From the NCBI GenBank assembly GCA_021324455.1, contig JAJPJA010000075.1:1-53530 (forward strand): a stretch of 53,530 nucleotides of DNA. Reading direction: 5' to 3'. Both the position numbers and the translations under genes were made by a program. Below the pieces are notes generated by a model. The model saw nothing but the letters and a program-made list of their open reading frames with translations, was not told where the DNA came from and ran no database searches. Positions 10,382 to 19,285 of this stretch are shown here, piece by piece. Numbering within the stretch: position 1 is the stretch's first letter; each line of letters opens with the position of its first letter. The stretch is from Pseudomonadota bacterium (GTDB lineage Bacteria > Desulfobacterota > Binatia > Binatales > Binataceae).

Positions 10382-11926
10382 ATGAAGTATGACCATATCG
10401 TGCTGGGCGGCGGTTCGGCGGGCGCCATTATCGCGGCGCGTCTGTCCGAGGATCCGCGTCGCTCGGTCCTGCTGATCGAGGCCGGCCCCGACTATCCCGA
10501 TTTCTCGCGCCTGCCCGACGACGTCAAGTACGGCTACGCCACCGCCGCCGACGTGATGGTCAACGATCGGCACGTACGATGGTTTGTGGCCAAAGCCACC
10601 GATCAGGCGCCGCCGATGATGGTTCCGGCGGGTACGCTGACGGGCGGCGGCAGCTCCGTCAACGGCCAGGTTTTCCTGCGCGGTTTGCCCGAGGACTTCG
10701 ACGCGTGGGCCGCGATGGGCAACGATCAGTGGACGTTTCAATCCTGTCTGCCGTACATGCGCAAGCTGGAGACCGATCGCGATTTCGGCGGCGACGACTT
10801 CCACGGCTCCAGCGGTCCGATAATCGCGCGCCGCTTCAAACCCGAGCAATGGGTCACCGACCAGCGCGCCTTTTACAACGCATGCCGGGCCGCGGGCTTT
10901 CCCGATTGCGCCGATTTCAACCATCCGCAAGCTGGCGGCGTGGGGCCGGTTCCCTTCAACAATCCCGATTCAATCCGCTGGAGCACCGCGATCGCGTATC
11001 TGAATCCGGCGCGCCATCGCCTGAACCTGACGATTCGCCCGCAATGCCGTGTGCGGCGCATCATTTTCGATCGCGGCCGCGCGGCCGGCGTGGAGGTAAC
11101 CAGCGGCGGCGAGAGCTTCGTGCTGGAGGGCGAGGAGATCATCCTGAGCGCCGGCGCCATCTGCTCGCCGCATCTGCTGATGCTGTCGGGAATCGGTCCG
11201 GCCCAACAGTTGCGCCAATTCGGCATAGCGGTCGTGCGCGATCTGCCCGGAGTTGGGCGCAATCTCCGCGACCATCCTTACTGCAACGTGACCTGGCGCA
11301 CGCGCGATGATTTCGTGCTCGATCCGATGACGCCGCGGCTGCAGCTGGCCCTGCGCTGGACCGCCAAAGAATCGCACCTGCGCAACGACCTGATGCTGCT
11401 GATGTTTACCTACGCGCAGCAACTGGAGCAGGGCAGGCTGGCGCCGGTGGGCACGCGGATGCTGGCGGTGATCGAACTGGCGCTCAGCGCGGGCGAGCTG
11501 CGTTTGCAATCCGCCGATCCCGACGTACAGCCGTCGCTGGATTACGGCTATCTCAAAGATGAATTCGACCGGCGGCGGATGCGCGAGGCGATCAGGACCG
11601 CGGTAGCGCTGGGCGATCACGGCGATTTCCGGGCGATTACGACTGAGCGCATCGAACCCACGCCGGAGGACCTGCGCAGCGATGAGGCGCTGGACGATTT
11701 CGCGCGGCGCGCGGTGACCACCAGCATGCATATTTCCGGCACCTGCAGGATGGGACCGGCGTCCGATCCCATGGCGGTAGTCGATCAGTACGGCCGGGTG
11801 CATGGAATACGCAACCTGCGGGTTGCCGACGCGTCGGTCTTTCCGGACTGCGTGCGCGCCAACATCAACCTGACCACGATGATGATCGGCGAACGCATCG
11901 CGGATTTCATCCGGCAGGAGCGGTAA
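10382..11926 (+). CDS. GMC-family FAD oxidoreductase (choline/alcohol dehydrogenase-like)
   Basis: Flavoproteins of this family oxidise alcohols of many kinds; the substrate is not evident here. The 514-aa protein starts MKYDHIVLGGGSAGAIIAAR, the FAD-binding fold, and carries GGGSSVNGQVFLRG in the first GMC signature and LSAGAICSPHLLMLSGIGP in the second. The catalytic His is in SMHISGTCRMG and the C-terminal FAD segment is RVADASVFPD. The start at 10382 has GGAGGG four bases before it; an upstream in-frame ATG at 10346 lacks a comparable site. It diverges from arnC and is probably a single-gene unit. Confidence 0.9.
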   Translation: MKYDHIVLGGGSAGAIIAARLSEDPRRSVLLIEAGPDYPDFSRLPDDVKYGYATAADVMVNDRHVRWFVAKATDQAPPMMVPAGTLTGGGSSVNGQVFLRGLPEDFDAWAAMGNDQWTFQSCLPYMRKLETDRDFGGDDFHGSSGPIIARRFKPEQWVTDQRAFYNACRAAGFPDCADFNHPQAGGVGPVPFNNPDSIRWSTAIAYLNPARHRLNLTIRPQCRVRRIIFDRGRAAGVEVTSGGESFVLEGEEIILSAGAICSPHLLMLSGIGPAQQLRQFGIAVVRDLPGVGRNLRDHPYCNVTWRTRDDFVLDPMTPRLQLALRWTAKESHLRNDLMLLMFTYAQQLEQGRLAPVGTRMLAVIELALSAGELRLQSADPDVQPSLDYGYLKDEFDRRRMREAIRTAVALGDHGDFRAITTERIEPTPEDLRSDEALDDFARRAVTTSMHISGTCRMGPASDPMAVVDQYGRVHGIRNLRVADASVFPDCVRANINLTTMMIGERIADFIRQER

Positions 11927-12027
11927 ACGGCAGGGCGCTGCGCATGGCGGGGGGTTGACCGAATCGGCATCTGGAACTGCATAAGACGCGCTTTTGCGGC
12001 CGCAACGACAATCCCGCTTGTTCCAGC

Positions 12028-15000
12028 TCAATGGAAATCGTGCGGGGAGGGAAGGGGGGAATCCAGTTTGATCGGGGCGAAGCGGCGGGCGCGGATGCCG
12101 ATGGTGCCGTCGCGTTTTTGCACTACGCCTTCGACCAGCAGGATGGGCGCGCGATGCAGCAGGGCGCGATTGTGGTGGAACAAATCCGGCAGCACGATTA
12201 TGTTGGATACGCCGGTTTCGTCTTCCAGCGTGATGAAGAAAAATCCCTTGGCGGTGCCGGGGCGCTGACGCACGATTACCAGTCCGGCCACCTGGACCAT
12301 CGCGCCGTCGCGGGTCTTCTCCAGATCGGCGGCGCAGAGAATGCCGCGCGATTTGAGCCGCGGCCGGATATGCGCCATCACGTGCGGCCCCGCGGTAAGT
12401 CCGGTGGCGGCGTAATCGGCGCGCGTTTCCTCCATCGGCGTCATCGCCGGCATCCGGCTGCGGCTGGGCGGCGGATCGACGCCGGCGAACAAGCTGCCCG
12501 AATCGCGCTCGACGGCTGAGGCCTGCCACAAGGCTTCGCGCCGGGTTTTGCCGAATGCACCGAGCGCTCCGGCATAAGCCAGCGTGTCCAGTTCACGCCG
12601 GTTGGGAGCGGCGCGCCGCACCAGGTCGGCAATCGACGCGAACGGCGCCGCGCGCCGCTGGTTTTCGATCCGCATCCCGGTTTCCTCGCGCAGGCCGATC
12701 ACATACTTGAGCCCCAGCCGTATCGCCAATCCCTCGCCGGCCTGCTCGATGGTGCATCGCCAGTCCGACCGCGTTACGTCGATCGGTCTGACTTCCACCC
12801 GATGCCGCTGGGCGTCCTTGACCAGCGTCGCCGGATGATAAAATCCCAGCGGATAACAGTTGAGCATCGCGGCATAAAACGCCGCCGGATGATGGCATTT
12901 CAGATACGACGACGCGTACGCGATCAGGGCGAAACTGGCCGCATGCGATTCCGGAAAGCCATAGAGCGCGAACGACGTGATGCTCAGGATGATCTCGTCG
13001 GCGGCCTTGCCGGTGATGCCGTTGTTCGCCATCCCCTGGCGCAAGCGCGCTTCGAGCTTTTCCATCCGTCCGCGCGATCGCTTGAAACCCATCGCGCGGC
13101 GCAACTCTTCCGCTTCGCCGCCGCTGAAGCCGGCCGCGGTCATCGCGATGCGCAATAGTTGCTCCTGGAACAGCGGCACGCCCAAAGTGCGGCGCAGAAT
13201 CGGCTCCAGCGACGGATGCGCATAGCGGACCGGGGCGCGGCCGTTGCGCCGCTCCAAATAGGGATTGACCATCTGACCGACGATCGGTCCGGGCCGGATG
13301 ATCGCCACTTCGACCACCAGGTCATAAAAACGCTGCGGTTTCATCCGCGGCAGGGTCGCCATCTGGGCGCGGCTTTCGACCTGGAACACGCCAATCGTGT
13401 CGGCTTTGCATAACATCCGGTAGACGGCGGGATCGTCAGGCGGCAGATGGGCCAGATCGACAGTGACCCCTTCATGCCGCTTGACCAGCGGTATCGCTTC
13501 TTCGAGCACCGCCAGCATCCCGAGCCCCAGCAGGTCAACCTTGATGATTCCAAGGTCGGCGCAATCCTCCTTGTCCCACTGGATGACCACGCGGCCCGGC
13601 ATCGCGGCGGGCTCCAGCGGAACGATTTCATCCAGCGGTCCCGCCGCGATCACCATCCCGCCGCTATGCTGTCCGAGATGGCGCGGCAGGTCCTGGATCT
13701 GCCCGACCAGTTCGACCAGCATCCGCACGCGCGGCGCGGCGGCGTCAACGCCGCCGCTCTTGAGCAGCGCCTGCACCTCGTCCTTGTCGTCGCGAAACTC
13801 ATACGCGCGCACCAGCCTGGCGAGCCGGTCCACCTGATCGGGCGAGAAGCCCAATACCTTGCCGATTTCACGCACGGCGCTGCGGCTGCGATAGGTAATG
13901 ACGTTGGCGGTCATCGCGGCGCCGCGTTCGCCGTAGCGTTTATACAGGTATTGGATGGCCTTCTCGCGCTGGTCGCCGCTGGGCAGGTCGAGATCGATAT
14001 CGGGCCATTCGCCGCGCTCCTCGGACAGGAAGCGCTCGAACAGCAGATCCATTCCGACGGCGTCAACCGCGGTGATTCCCAGCGCGTAGCATACCGCGCT
14101 GTTGGCCGCCGAGCCGCGCCCCTGCGTCAGGATACGCTGGTCGCGGCAGAACTGGACGATGTCCCAGACAATCAGGAAATAACCGGCCAGCTTGAGTTTC
14201 GCGATGATTGCGAGCTCGTGCTCGAGTTGATTGCGCACGCGATCGCCGAGCATCCCGCCCCATCGCTCGCGCGCGCCGGCGTAGGTGAGGATGCGCAGGT
14301 AGCTGTCGGGCGATTCCCCCGGCGGCAGCGGATAGTCGGGAAAACGGTAGCCGAGGTCGGCCATGGTAAAGGCGCATCGCGCGGCCACCTCCCGCGTCGC
14401 GGCGAGCGCCTCAGGCAGGTCGGCGAACAGCGCGGCCATTTCAGCGGGGGATTTAAGATAGCGTTCGTTGTTCACCCACAGGGCGCGTCCGGCGGCGTCC
14501 AGCGTGGTCTTCATGCGGATGCAGCTCAAGACGTCGAGCAGCGCCCGCTCGGCGCCGCTGTGGCATACGTCGTTGCTGGCAACGACGGGAACGCGGGCGG
14601 CCGCGGCCAGCGCGGCGAGTCCGCGGTTGAGGCGTTCTTCGCCGGCGTCAAGATGACGCTGAAGGTCGATATAGAAATTGTCCTCGCCGAAAATCGCGCG
14701 CAGCCGGCCGCATAGCGGCCGTGGATCCTCGCCTGCCGTCAGCAGACGGGAGAGCGGGCTGTGGACGCCGCCGGCCAGACAAATCAGACCTTCGCCGAAG
14801 CGCTCGAGGTCGTCCATGGTGACGCGGCTTTCGCCCTTGGCAGGGTAGGGCGAATGCGGCTTCCTGCGTCCTTCGGCCGGTGGATTGACCACTCTGAGTT
14901 TCGATCCGGTGATCAGGCGACAGAGGTTCTGGTAGCGGGCGCGATCGGGCACCAGCACATAGAGGCGGCTGTTGTCCTCAAGCGTCAGCTCGGCGCCGAC

Positions 15001-15195
15001 GATCGCCTTCAGCCCGGCTCTGACGGCGGCGTGATAGAAGCGGGGCGCGCCGTACAGACCGTCGCGATCGCCCAGGGCGAGGGCGGGGTAGCCCTGTTCG
15101 GCCGCGCGCTCGATTAGAACCTCGGGCTGCGCGGCGCCTTCCAGAAAACTGAAAGCACTGCGCGCGCGAAGTTCGATGTAAGCCGGTGATGACAT
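12028..15195 (-). CDS. dnaE2: error-prone DNA polymerase III alpha subunit (DnaE2/ImuC)
   Basis: DnaE2 is the translesion C-family polymerase of the ImuA-ImuB-DnaE2 mutasome. The 1055-aa protein opens with a PHP domain (YIELRARSAFSFLEGA), then the polymerase core with RGSAANSAVCYALGI and the catalytic aspartates of PDIDLDLPSGDQRE. The HLGQHSGGMVIA signature, a helix-hairpin-helix region and a C-terminal OB fold (VQVAGLVIVRQRPG) follow. The length is right for DnaE2 and shorter than replicative DnaE1. imuA and imuB lie 3 kb away in opposite orientation, so this gene is transcribed separately from them. Confidence 0.95.
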   Translation of the reverse strand: MSSPAYIELRARSAFSFLEGAAQPEVLIERAAEQGYPALALGDRDGLYGAPRFYHAAVRAGLKAIVGAELTLEDNSRLYVLVPDRARYQNLCRLITGSKLRVVNPPAEGRRKPHSPYPAKGESRVTMDDLERFGEGLICLAGGVHSPLSRLLTAGEDPRPLCGRLRAIFGEDNFYIDLQRHLDAGEERLNRGLAALAAAARVPVVASNDVCHSGAERALLDVLSCIRMKTTLDAAGRALWVNNERYLKSPAEMAALFADLPEALAATREVAARCAFTMADLGYRFPDYPLPPGESPDSYLRILTYAGARERWGGMLGDRVRNQLEHELAIIAKLKLAGYFLIVWDIVQFCRDQRILTQGRGSAANSAVCYALGITAVDAVGMDLLFERFLSEERGEWPDIDLDLPSGDQREKAIQYLYKRYGERGAAMTANVITYRSRSAVREIGKVLGFSPDQVDRLARLVRAYEFRDDKDEVQALLKSGGVDAAAPRVRMLVELVGQIQDLPRHLGQHSGGMVIAAGPLDEIVPLEPAAMPGRVVIQWDKEDCADLGIIKVDLLGLGMLAVLEEAIPLVKRHEGVTVDLAHLPPDDPAVYRMLCKADTIGVFQVESRAQMATLPRMKPQRFYDLVVEVAIIRPGPIVGQMVNPYLERRNGRAPVRYAHPSLEPILRRTLGVPLFQEQLLRIAMTAAGFSGGEAEELRRAMGFKRSRGRMEKLEARLRQGMANNGITGKAADEIILSITSFALYGFPESHAASFALIAYASSYLKCHHPAAFYAAMLNCYPLGFYHPATLVKDAQRHRVEVRPIDVTRSDWRCTIEQAGEGLAIRLGLKYVIGLREETGMRIENQRRAAPFASIADLVRRAAPNRRELDTLAYAGALGAFGKTRREALWQASAVERDSGSLFAGVDPPPSRSRMPAMTPMEETRADYAATGLTAGPHVMAHIRPRLKSRGILCAADLEKTRDGAMVQVAGLVIVRQRPGTAKGFFFITLEDETGVSNIIVLPDLFHHNRALLHRAPILLVEGVVQKRDGTIGIRARRFAPIKLDSPLPSPHDFH

Positions 15196-15327
15196 CGCTG
15201 GAGGCTCTCAGCGGCCGCAAATTCGGCGCCGCGCCCGCGCGCTCTTGAGCGCATCTCAACCGGCCATAGTATCACATGCCTGCCAATAATCCGGACCGCC
15301 CCGAGGCTGATTCGGATACAGGTGTTC

Positions 15328-15358
15328 CCGCAGGCGAATCATCGGTTGTCGCCTGCGG
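15328..15358. promoter_or_regulatory. 10-bp perfect inverted repeat between dnaE2 and a divergent gene
   Basis: CCGCAGGCGA (15328-15337) and TCGCCTGCGG (15349-15358) pair perfectly around an 11-base spacer. No T-tract follows on either side, so an operator or RNA hairpin is more likely than a terminator. It lies 133 bases upstream of the dnaE2 start and 94 bases upstream of the 15452 gene. A GATACAGGT half-site precedes it (15315-15323), and a CTGATA/TATCAG pair sits at 15372-15393. The function is inferred only from position. Confidence 0.45.
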
Positions 15359-15451
15359 ATGCATACTCGCGCTGATACGATGGTTTTTATCAGGCACGGC
15401 GCGTGCTTGCCTTGATCCGCCAAATAGCTGGAAGCGAGGGCCGTAATCACG

Positions 15452-15847
15452 ATGGAAACCGCCCAAAGTCAGGCTTTGGATCAACTCCATGACGAGTACA
15501 TGGCGGCGCGTACGGCTTACAAAGAAGCGGAGCGCAAGTTCAATGCGCTGGTCGCCGGGATAAAGGACCTGCCGCCCGCACTGAACACCCGGAGCGACTA
15601 TATCGAGGTCGCCGGCCCTGGAATGCTGGCGATAGAGCCGCCGCCCTCGGGCCCACCATGGGCGCAGCCGCCAACGCCGCCCGCCAAGCGGATCGTCACG
15701 CGCAAGGAATTCGCGCGTATCGACGAGTACATCGCGGCGCTCGGCGATTTGAAGCGCAAACTGCAAAGAGCGCAGCGGTTGTACGAAAGTCTGCCGGAAC
15801 TGGATCGTCAGTTGGGGTCAAAGTACCGCAGCCCGCTGGAACCCTGA
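15452..15847 (+). CDS. uncharacterised 131-aa protein with two helical ends
   Basis: The product starts METAQSQALDQLHDEYMAAR and its first 45 residues look like a charged amphipathic helix. A proline-rich linker (EPPPSGPPWAQPPTPP, about residues 62-77) follows, then a second helix with FARIDEYIAALGDLKRKLQR. There are no cysteines and no signal or membrane segment. It is divergent from dnaE2. I do not recognise a family; the helix-linker-helix plan suggests a protein-protein interaction role. The coding call rests on residue pattern and a plausible start, and the opposite strand offers a weaker competing frame. Confidence 0.55.
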   Translation: METAQSQALDQLHDEYMAARTAYKEAERKFNALVAGIKDLPPALNTRSDYIEVAGPGMLAIEPPPSGPPWAQPPTPPAKRIVTRKEFARIDEYIAALGDLKRKLQRAQRLYESLPELDRQLGSKYRSPLEP

Positions 15848-16075
15848 GCCGCGCGCCTGAGCGACGCAGCCGCAACCCGAAGCTGCCTCCGTGCCGCCCC
15901 GGTCAGCGACTGTCTTGCCTGAAGCCCCACTTCAAAAACGGTGCGGGGATTAGCCCGCGCCACCGCAAAGTGCGTCCGCGACCGGCGGGGACGCCTGCCA
16001 TGCCAGCCCTCTTCGAATCAAAACGCATCAGCCCGAGGCGCGGGAGTTCGGCCGCGCCTCGGACTGAAGCTCGCT

Positions 16076-16951
16076 TCAGGCATGCTGGGCGCGTTCTACG
16101 ATCGGCGCCCAGCGGCGCACTATCTGCATCGTCTGGCCCGCGGCCATTTTTATCGCGTCAACCTGGGAGAACAGGATCAACTCGTGCGCGCCGGCATCTT
16201 TGAGCGCCTTGAGCGTATCGAGCGGGATTCCGTTCTGGTCGGGGCCGATAAACCCGACCATCCGCAGCGAGTCGGGATTGCGTCCGCGCTCGGCCGCCAT
16301 CCTGCGCAGCGCGTCGGCGTCGCGCTTGAAGGATTCCGGCCGGGTTACGATCGGACACCATCCGTCATAGCTGCGCGCCACGCGCTCGAGCGCCTTGACG
16401 CCGCGGGCACCCAGCAAAATCGGCGGCCCCGGCTTCTGTACCGGCTTCGGCTCGCATCGGACCGGCGTAAAGCGCACCATTTCGCCCTCGTACGCCGCTT
16501 CCTTCTGGGTCCACAGCACGCGCATCGCCTCGGCCGTCTCGCGCAGGCGCTTCCAGCGCTTGACGAACGGAACGCCCATGACTTCGGTCTCTTCGCGCAG
16601 CCATCCGGCGCCGACTCCGAGCACCACTCGCCCATGCGACAGCACGTCGAGCGTGGCGATCACTTTGGCGGTAACGATCGGCTCGCGCTCGGGGAACAGG
16701 CAGATGCCAGTGCCGAGTCTCACCCGTTTGGTCACGGCGGCAGCCACGGCCAGCGCGACGAACGGATCCATCCAGCGGCCATAATGCTCGGGCAGTTCGC
16801 GGCCGCCGGGAGGAGTGGTCTTGAAGCCGATCGGGATTACCGGATGTTCGGGAATATAGAACGAAGAATAGCCGAGGTTTTCCGCTTCGCGCGCAATCTC
16901 GGCGATATCCCCGCTTTCCGCGGTCGCGGCGATCATGACGCCTATATCCAT
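16076..16951 (-). CDS. LLM-class F420/flavin-dependent oxidoreductase
   Basis: This 291-aa protein is a luciferase-like TIM barrel. It has FYIPEHPVIPI near the start, the RVRLGTGICLFPEREP strand and LDVLSHGRVVLGVGAGWLRE, a pattern usual in actinobacterial-type F420-dependent enzymes. Substrates of this large family range from sugar phosphates to hydrophobic ketones and cannot be deduced here. Its gene starts 45 bases after the stop of a second LLM-family gene on the same strand, so the two probably form one transcript. Whether it uses F420 or FMN is not decidable from sequence alone. Confidence 0.88.
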   Translation of the reverse strand: MDIGVMIAATAESGDIAEIAREAENLGYSSFYIPEHPVIPIGFKTTPPGGRELPEHYGRWMDPFVALAVAAAVTKRVRLGTGICLFPEREPIVTAKVIATLDVLSHGRVVLGVGAGWLREETEVMGVPFVKRWKRLRETAEAMRVLWTQKEAAYEGEMVRFTPVRCEPKPVQKPGPPILLGARGVKALERVARSYDGWCPIVTRPESFKRDADALRRMAAERGRNPDSLRMVGFIGPDQNGIPLDTLKALKDAGAHELILFSQVDAIKMAAGQTMQIVRRWAPIVERAQHA

Positions 16952-16996
16952 CGGTCCGCCTCCCGTATTTGCAAACCCCAGTAACCGATTCGGCGA

Positions 16997-18121
16997 TTAA
17001 TTGGCCGCGGCGGACGCCGCCCCCTCCGACTCTTCGCTGGGCTGGAACGCGGGGTCGTGCTGCAGCACCGGCAGAACCTTCTCCGCGAACAGCTTCACGC
17101 TGCGCTCGCCCAGATGGTACGGCATCGCGCCGGGCAGGAACTGCGCGGCGACATGACCCATCCCGGTCAGGCTGAACACGTGGCGGAACTTTTCCAGCAC
17201 CTGCGCCGGCGTTCCCACCATCTGCAGGTTCTTGAAGAATTCCACCGCCTTGGCGCGATCTTCGGGCGAAATCAGGCGCGAGTAGGTCTTCGCCATCCGG
17301 GCCCAGAATTCGTAGCCCTTGATTTTGCCCAGATGTCCGTCCGACAGCCCATAATGCAGGTCCACGTGCTCGAAGCCCTTGGCAATGTAAACGTCGCCCA
17401 GGTCGCGCGCCTCGTTGGCGTCTTCCGACATCAGCACCGTCATGAGCGCGATTGGCGGCTTGACGCCGTAGCCGTTGGCGCGGGCGACGTCGCAATAGCG
17501 ATGGTAATCATCGGCCGCTTTCTCCCACGTGCTCTGCGCGATGATCATCACGCCGAAACCCATCCGCGCCATCATCTCGGACGATTCGGGGCTTACGGTG
17601 GAGGCGTAAAAGCGGCGCTCCGGATGCGAAATCGGACGCGGGCGGATAGTGGTCGGCGGGATGTTCCAGAACTTGCCCTCGTGCGAGAACACTTCCTGCG
17701 TCAGCGCCTTGCGGATGATAGTGGCGGCCTCGGCGAAGCGCTCGCGCGACTGTTCCTGCGGGCTGTCCAGACGTTCGAATTCCACCGTCGCGGTGCCGCG
17801 GCCAAAGCCGAAAATCGTGCGCCCGCCCGACAGCACGTCAAGCAGCGCGATATCTTCCGCCACGCGTACCGGATTATGCCATGGCAGCACGATCACCGCC
17901 GTACCAAGCTGGACCCGCCTGGTGCGCGCGGCAAAGTAACTCAACATCTGGGTGGGATTGGGCACCATGTTGTAGCCGGTGAAGTGATGCTCCAGGCTCC
18001 AGATCGAGTCGAAACCGAGCGGCTCCGCCATATCGGTCAGCTTGAGCTCTTCCTCGTAAAGTTGCTGGTCGGACCGTTCCAGACCAAGGCCAGCCAGGGT
18101 AAGCGCGATTCCTGCCTTCAT
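16997..18121 (-). CDS. LLM-class flavin-dependent monooxygenase (bacterial luciferase alpha-like)
   Basis: The 374-aa protein has the longer luciferase-like form: GFDSIWSLEHHFTGYNMVPN, RRVQLGTAVIVLPWHNPVRV, and LDVLSGGRTIFGFGRGTA. ASTVSPESSEMMARMGFG marks the flavin phosphate region. Members are FMN-dependent monooxygenases of alkanals, terpenoids or sulfonates, commonly with a separate flavin reductase; none is coded nearby. The Ala-rich tail after the EKVLPVL helix is low-complexity. It is first in the two-gene LLM unit and diverges from imuA across 175 bases. Confidence 0.88.
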   Translation of the reverse strand: MKAGIALTLAGLGLERSDQQLYEEELKLTDMAEPLGFDSIWSLEHHFTGYNMVPNPTQMLSYFAARTRRVQLGTAVIVLPWHNPVRVAEDIALLDVLSGGRTIFGFGRGTATVEFERLDSPQEQSRERFAEAATIIRKALTQEVFSHEGKFWNIPPTTIRPRPISHPERRFYASTVSPESSEMMARMGFGVMIIAQSTWEKAADDYHRYCDVARANGYGVKPPIALMTVLMSEDANEARDLGDVYIAKGFEHVDLHYGLSDGHLGKIKGYEFWARMAKTYSRLISPEDRAKAVEFFKNLQMVGTPAQVLEKFRHVFSLTGMGHVAAQFLPGAMPYHLGERSVKLFAEKVLPVLQHDPAFQPSEESEGAASAAAN

Positions 18122-18296
18122 CAGTTAACTCTCTTTTGTTGGTTTCGATTCCCCAGAGCCGCCAAGTCCATTTTCCTGCGGAAGCCGGGACATTCTGCTT
18201 GTTTGACGGTCAATGTAGCCGCCTGTCCCGCTTGACGAAAGCGCCGCTCTTCAAGCTTCCTTGACAGTTGGCGAAGAAAATACGAAAGTACTCCTC

Positions 18297-19277
18297 ATGG
18301 CCGCCGCTCTTTCCATTGCCGGTGCCGCTTCGATCGATACTTTACCCGGCGTCTTCAGAGGCCGGGAACTGACCCGCAAGGAGCGCCGTCTGAGGACCGC
18401 TCTGGCTCCGATCAATGCCTTGCTCGAAGGCGGTATTCCGCGCGGACGTATCAGCGAAATCGTGGGGCGGCGCAGCAGCGGCAAGACGTCGCTTGCGGCC
18501 GCGTTTATCAGCGCGGCCACCCGTCACGGAGAAGTCGCGGCGGTAATCGATTTGGCCAACGCCTTCGATCCGTCCACGATGGCGGAGGCGGGGGTCGATC
18601 TGTCGCGCGTACTATGGGCCGCGGTGCCCGCCTCGAATGCCGTCTGGGAGAGAGCAACGGAAGATCTTCAATCATCATCTTACTTTCGTGGCGCCAAAAC
18701 CCGGGTGGACAATTCGATGCGCAGCTTTTTGCGCGCCGCGGAGATGGTGCTGGAAGCGGGCGGTTTCGGCCTGCTGGTGATGGATTTCGGCGACCGCGGA
18801 TTTACTTTGCCGTCCAGCAGCGCGCTGCGCCTGGCCCGGATGGCGGAGCGCAGCGGCACCGCCGTGCTGGTCGTGGCGCCGCGTCCGGTATGCGGCACCT
18901 TTGCCGCGCTGAGTCTGGAATTGGCCTCTATGCGGCGGCTTTTCATCCGGCGCATCCGATGGGCGCGGCCAGGTCCAAAGCATTACTTGAAGGACCTCAG
19001 GCAGCCGCATCCCCGCCCGGTTCCACGGACGATGGCAGGAGAGGCAACAGCAGCCGCGCTGTTCGAGGGGATGGAGATCAGAGCCACGCTGAGGCGCAAC
19101 AAGCTCGGCCGCTGCGGCCAGAGCGCGCAATGGCGTTCTTTGGTGAGCCTTTCGGAATCGTATCCTTGGGAGCGGGCACGGACGTCTGACAGGTTTGGGG
19201 TACACGCACGCGTTTTCAAACTGGATGAGGCGAGAGATGCGGATGCGGGCACATTTCAAGCACAGCATCTACCCTGA
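18297..19277 (+). CDS. imuA: RecA-like ImuA protein of the translesion mutasome
   Basis: ImuA partners ImuB and DnaE2 in damage-induced mutagenesis. The product has a RecA-like core: INALLEGGIPRGRISEIVGR leading into a Walker A variant GRRSSGKTS, a Walker B-like FGLLVMDFG, and AERSGTAVLVVAPRP. I prefer the ATG at 18297; a TTG at 18261 would add 12 residues, and neither has a strong ribosome site. The C-terminal 60 residues are basic and poorly conserved. It ends 8 bases before imuB, so the two are co-transcribed. I saw no textbook LexA box in the 175 bases upstream. Confidence 0.85.
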   Translation: MAAALSIAGAASIDTLPGVFRGRELTRKERRLRTALAPINALLEGGIPRGRISEIVGRRSSGKTSLAAAFISAATRHGEVAAVIDLANAFDPSTMAEAGVDLSRVLWAAVPASNAVWERATEDLQSSSYFRGAKTRVDNSMRSFLRAAEMVLEAGGFGLLVMDFGDRGFTLPSSSALRLARMAERSGTAVLVVAPRPVCGTFAALSLELASMRRLFIRRIRWARPGPKHYLKDLRQPHPRPVPRTMAGEATAAALFEGMEIRATLRRNKLGRCGQSAQWRSLVSLSESYPWERARTSDRFGVHARVFKLDEARDADAGTFQAQHLP

Positions 19278-19285
19278 CCGCCGCG

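Noticed and set aside
9218..10930. A 570-aa extension of ArnC
   Set aside because: The upstream 230 residues are antisense to the GMC oxidoreductase gene and have no family character; the start with an AGGA site at 10222 gives normal ArnC length.
15272..15766. A 164-aa minus-strand gene opposite the 131-aa protein
   Set aside because: It would overlap the promoter region of dnaE2, and the plus-strand product has the more protein-like helical pattern.
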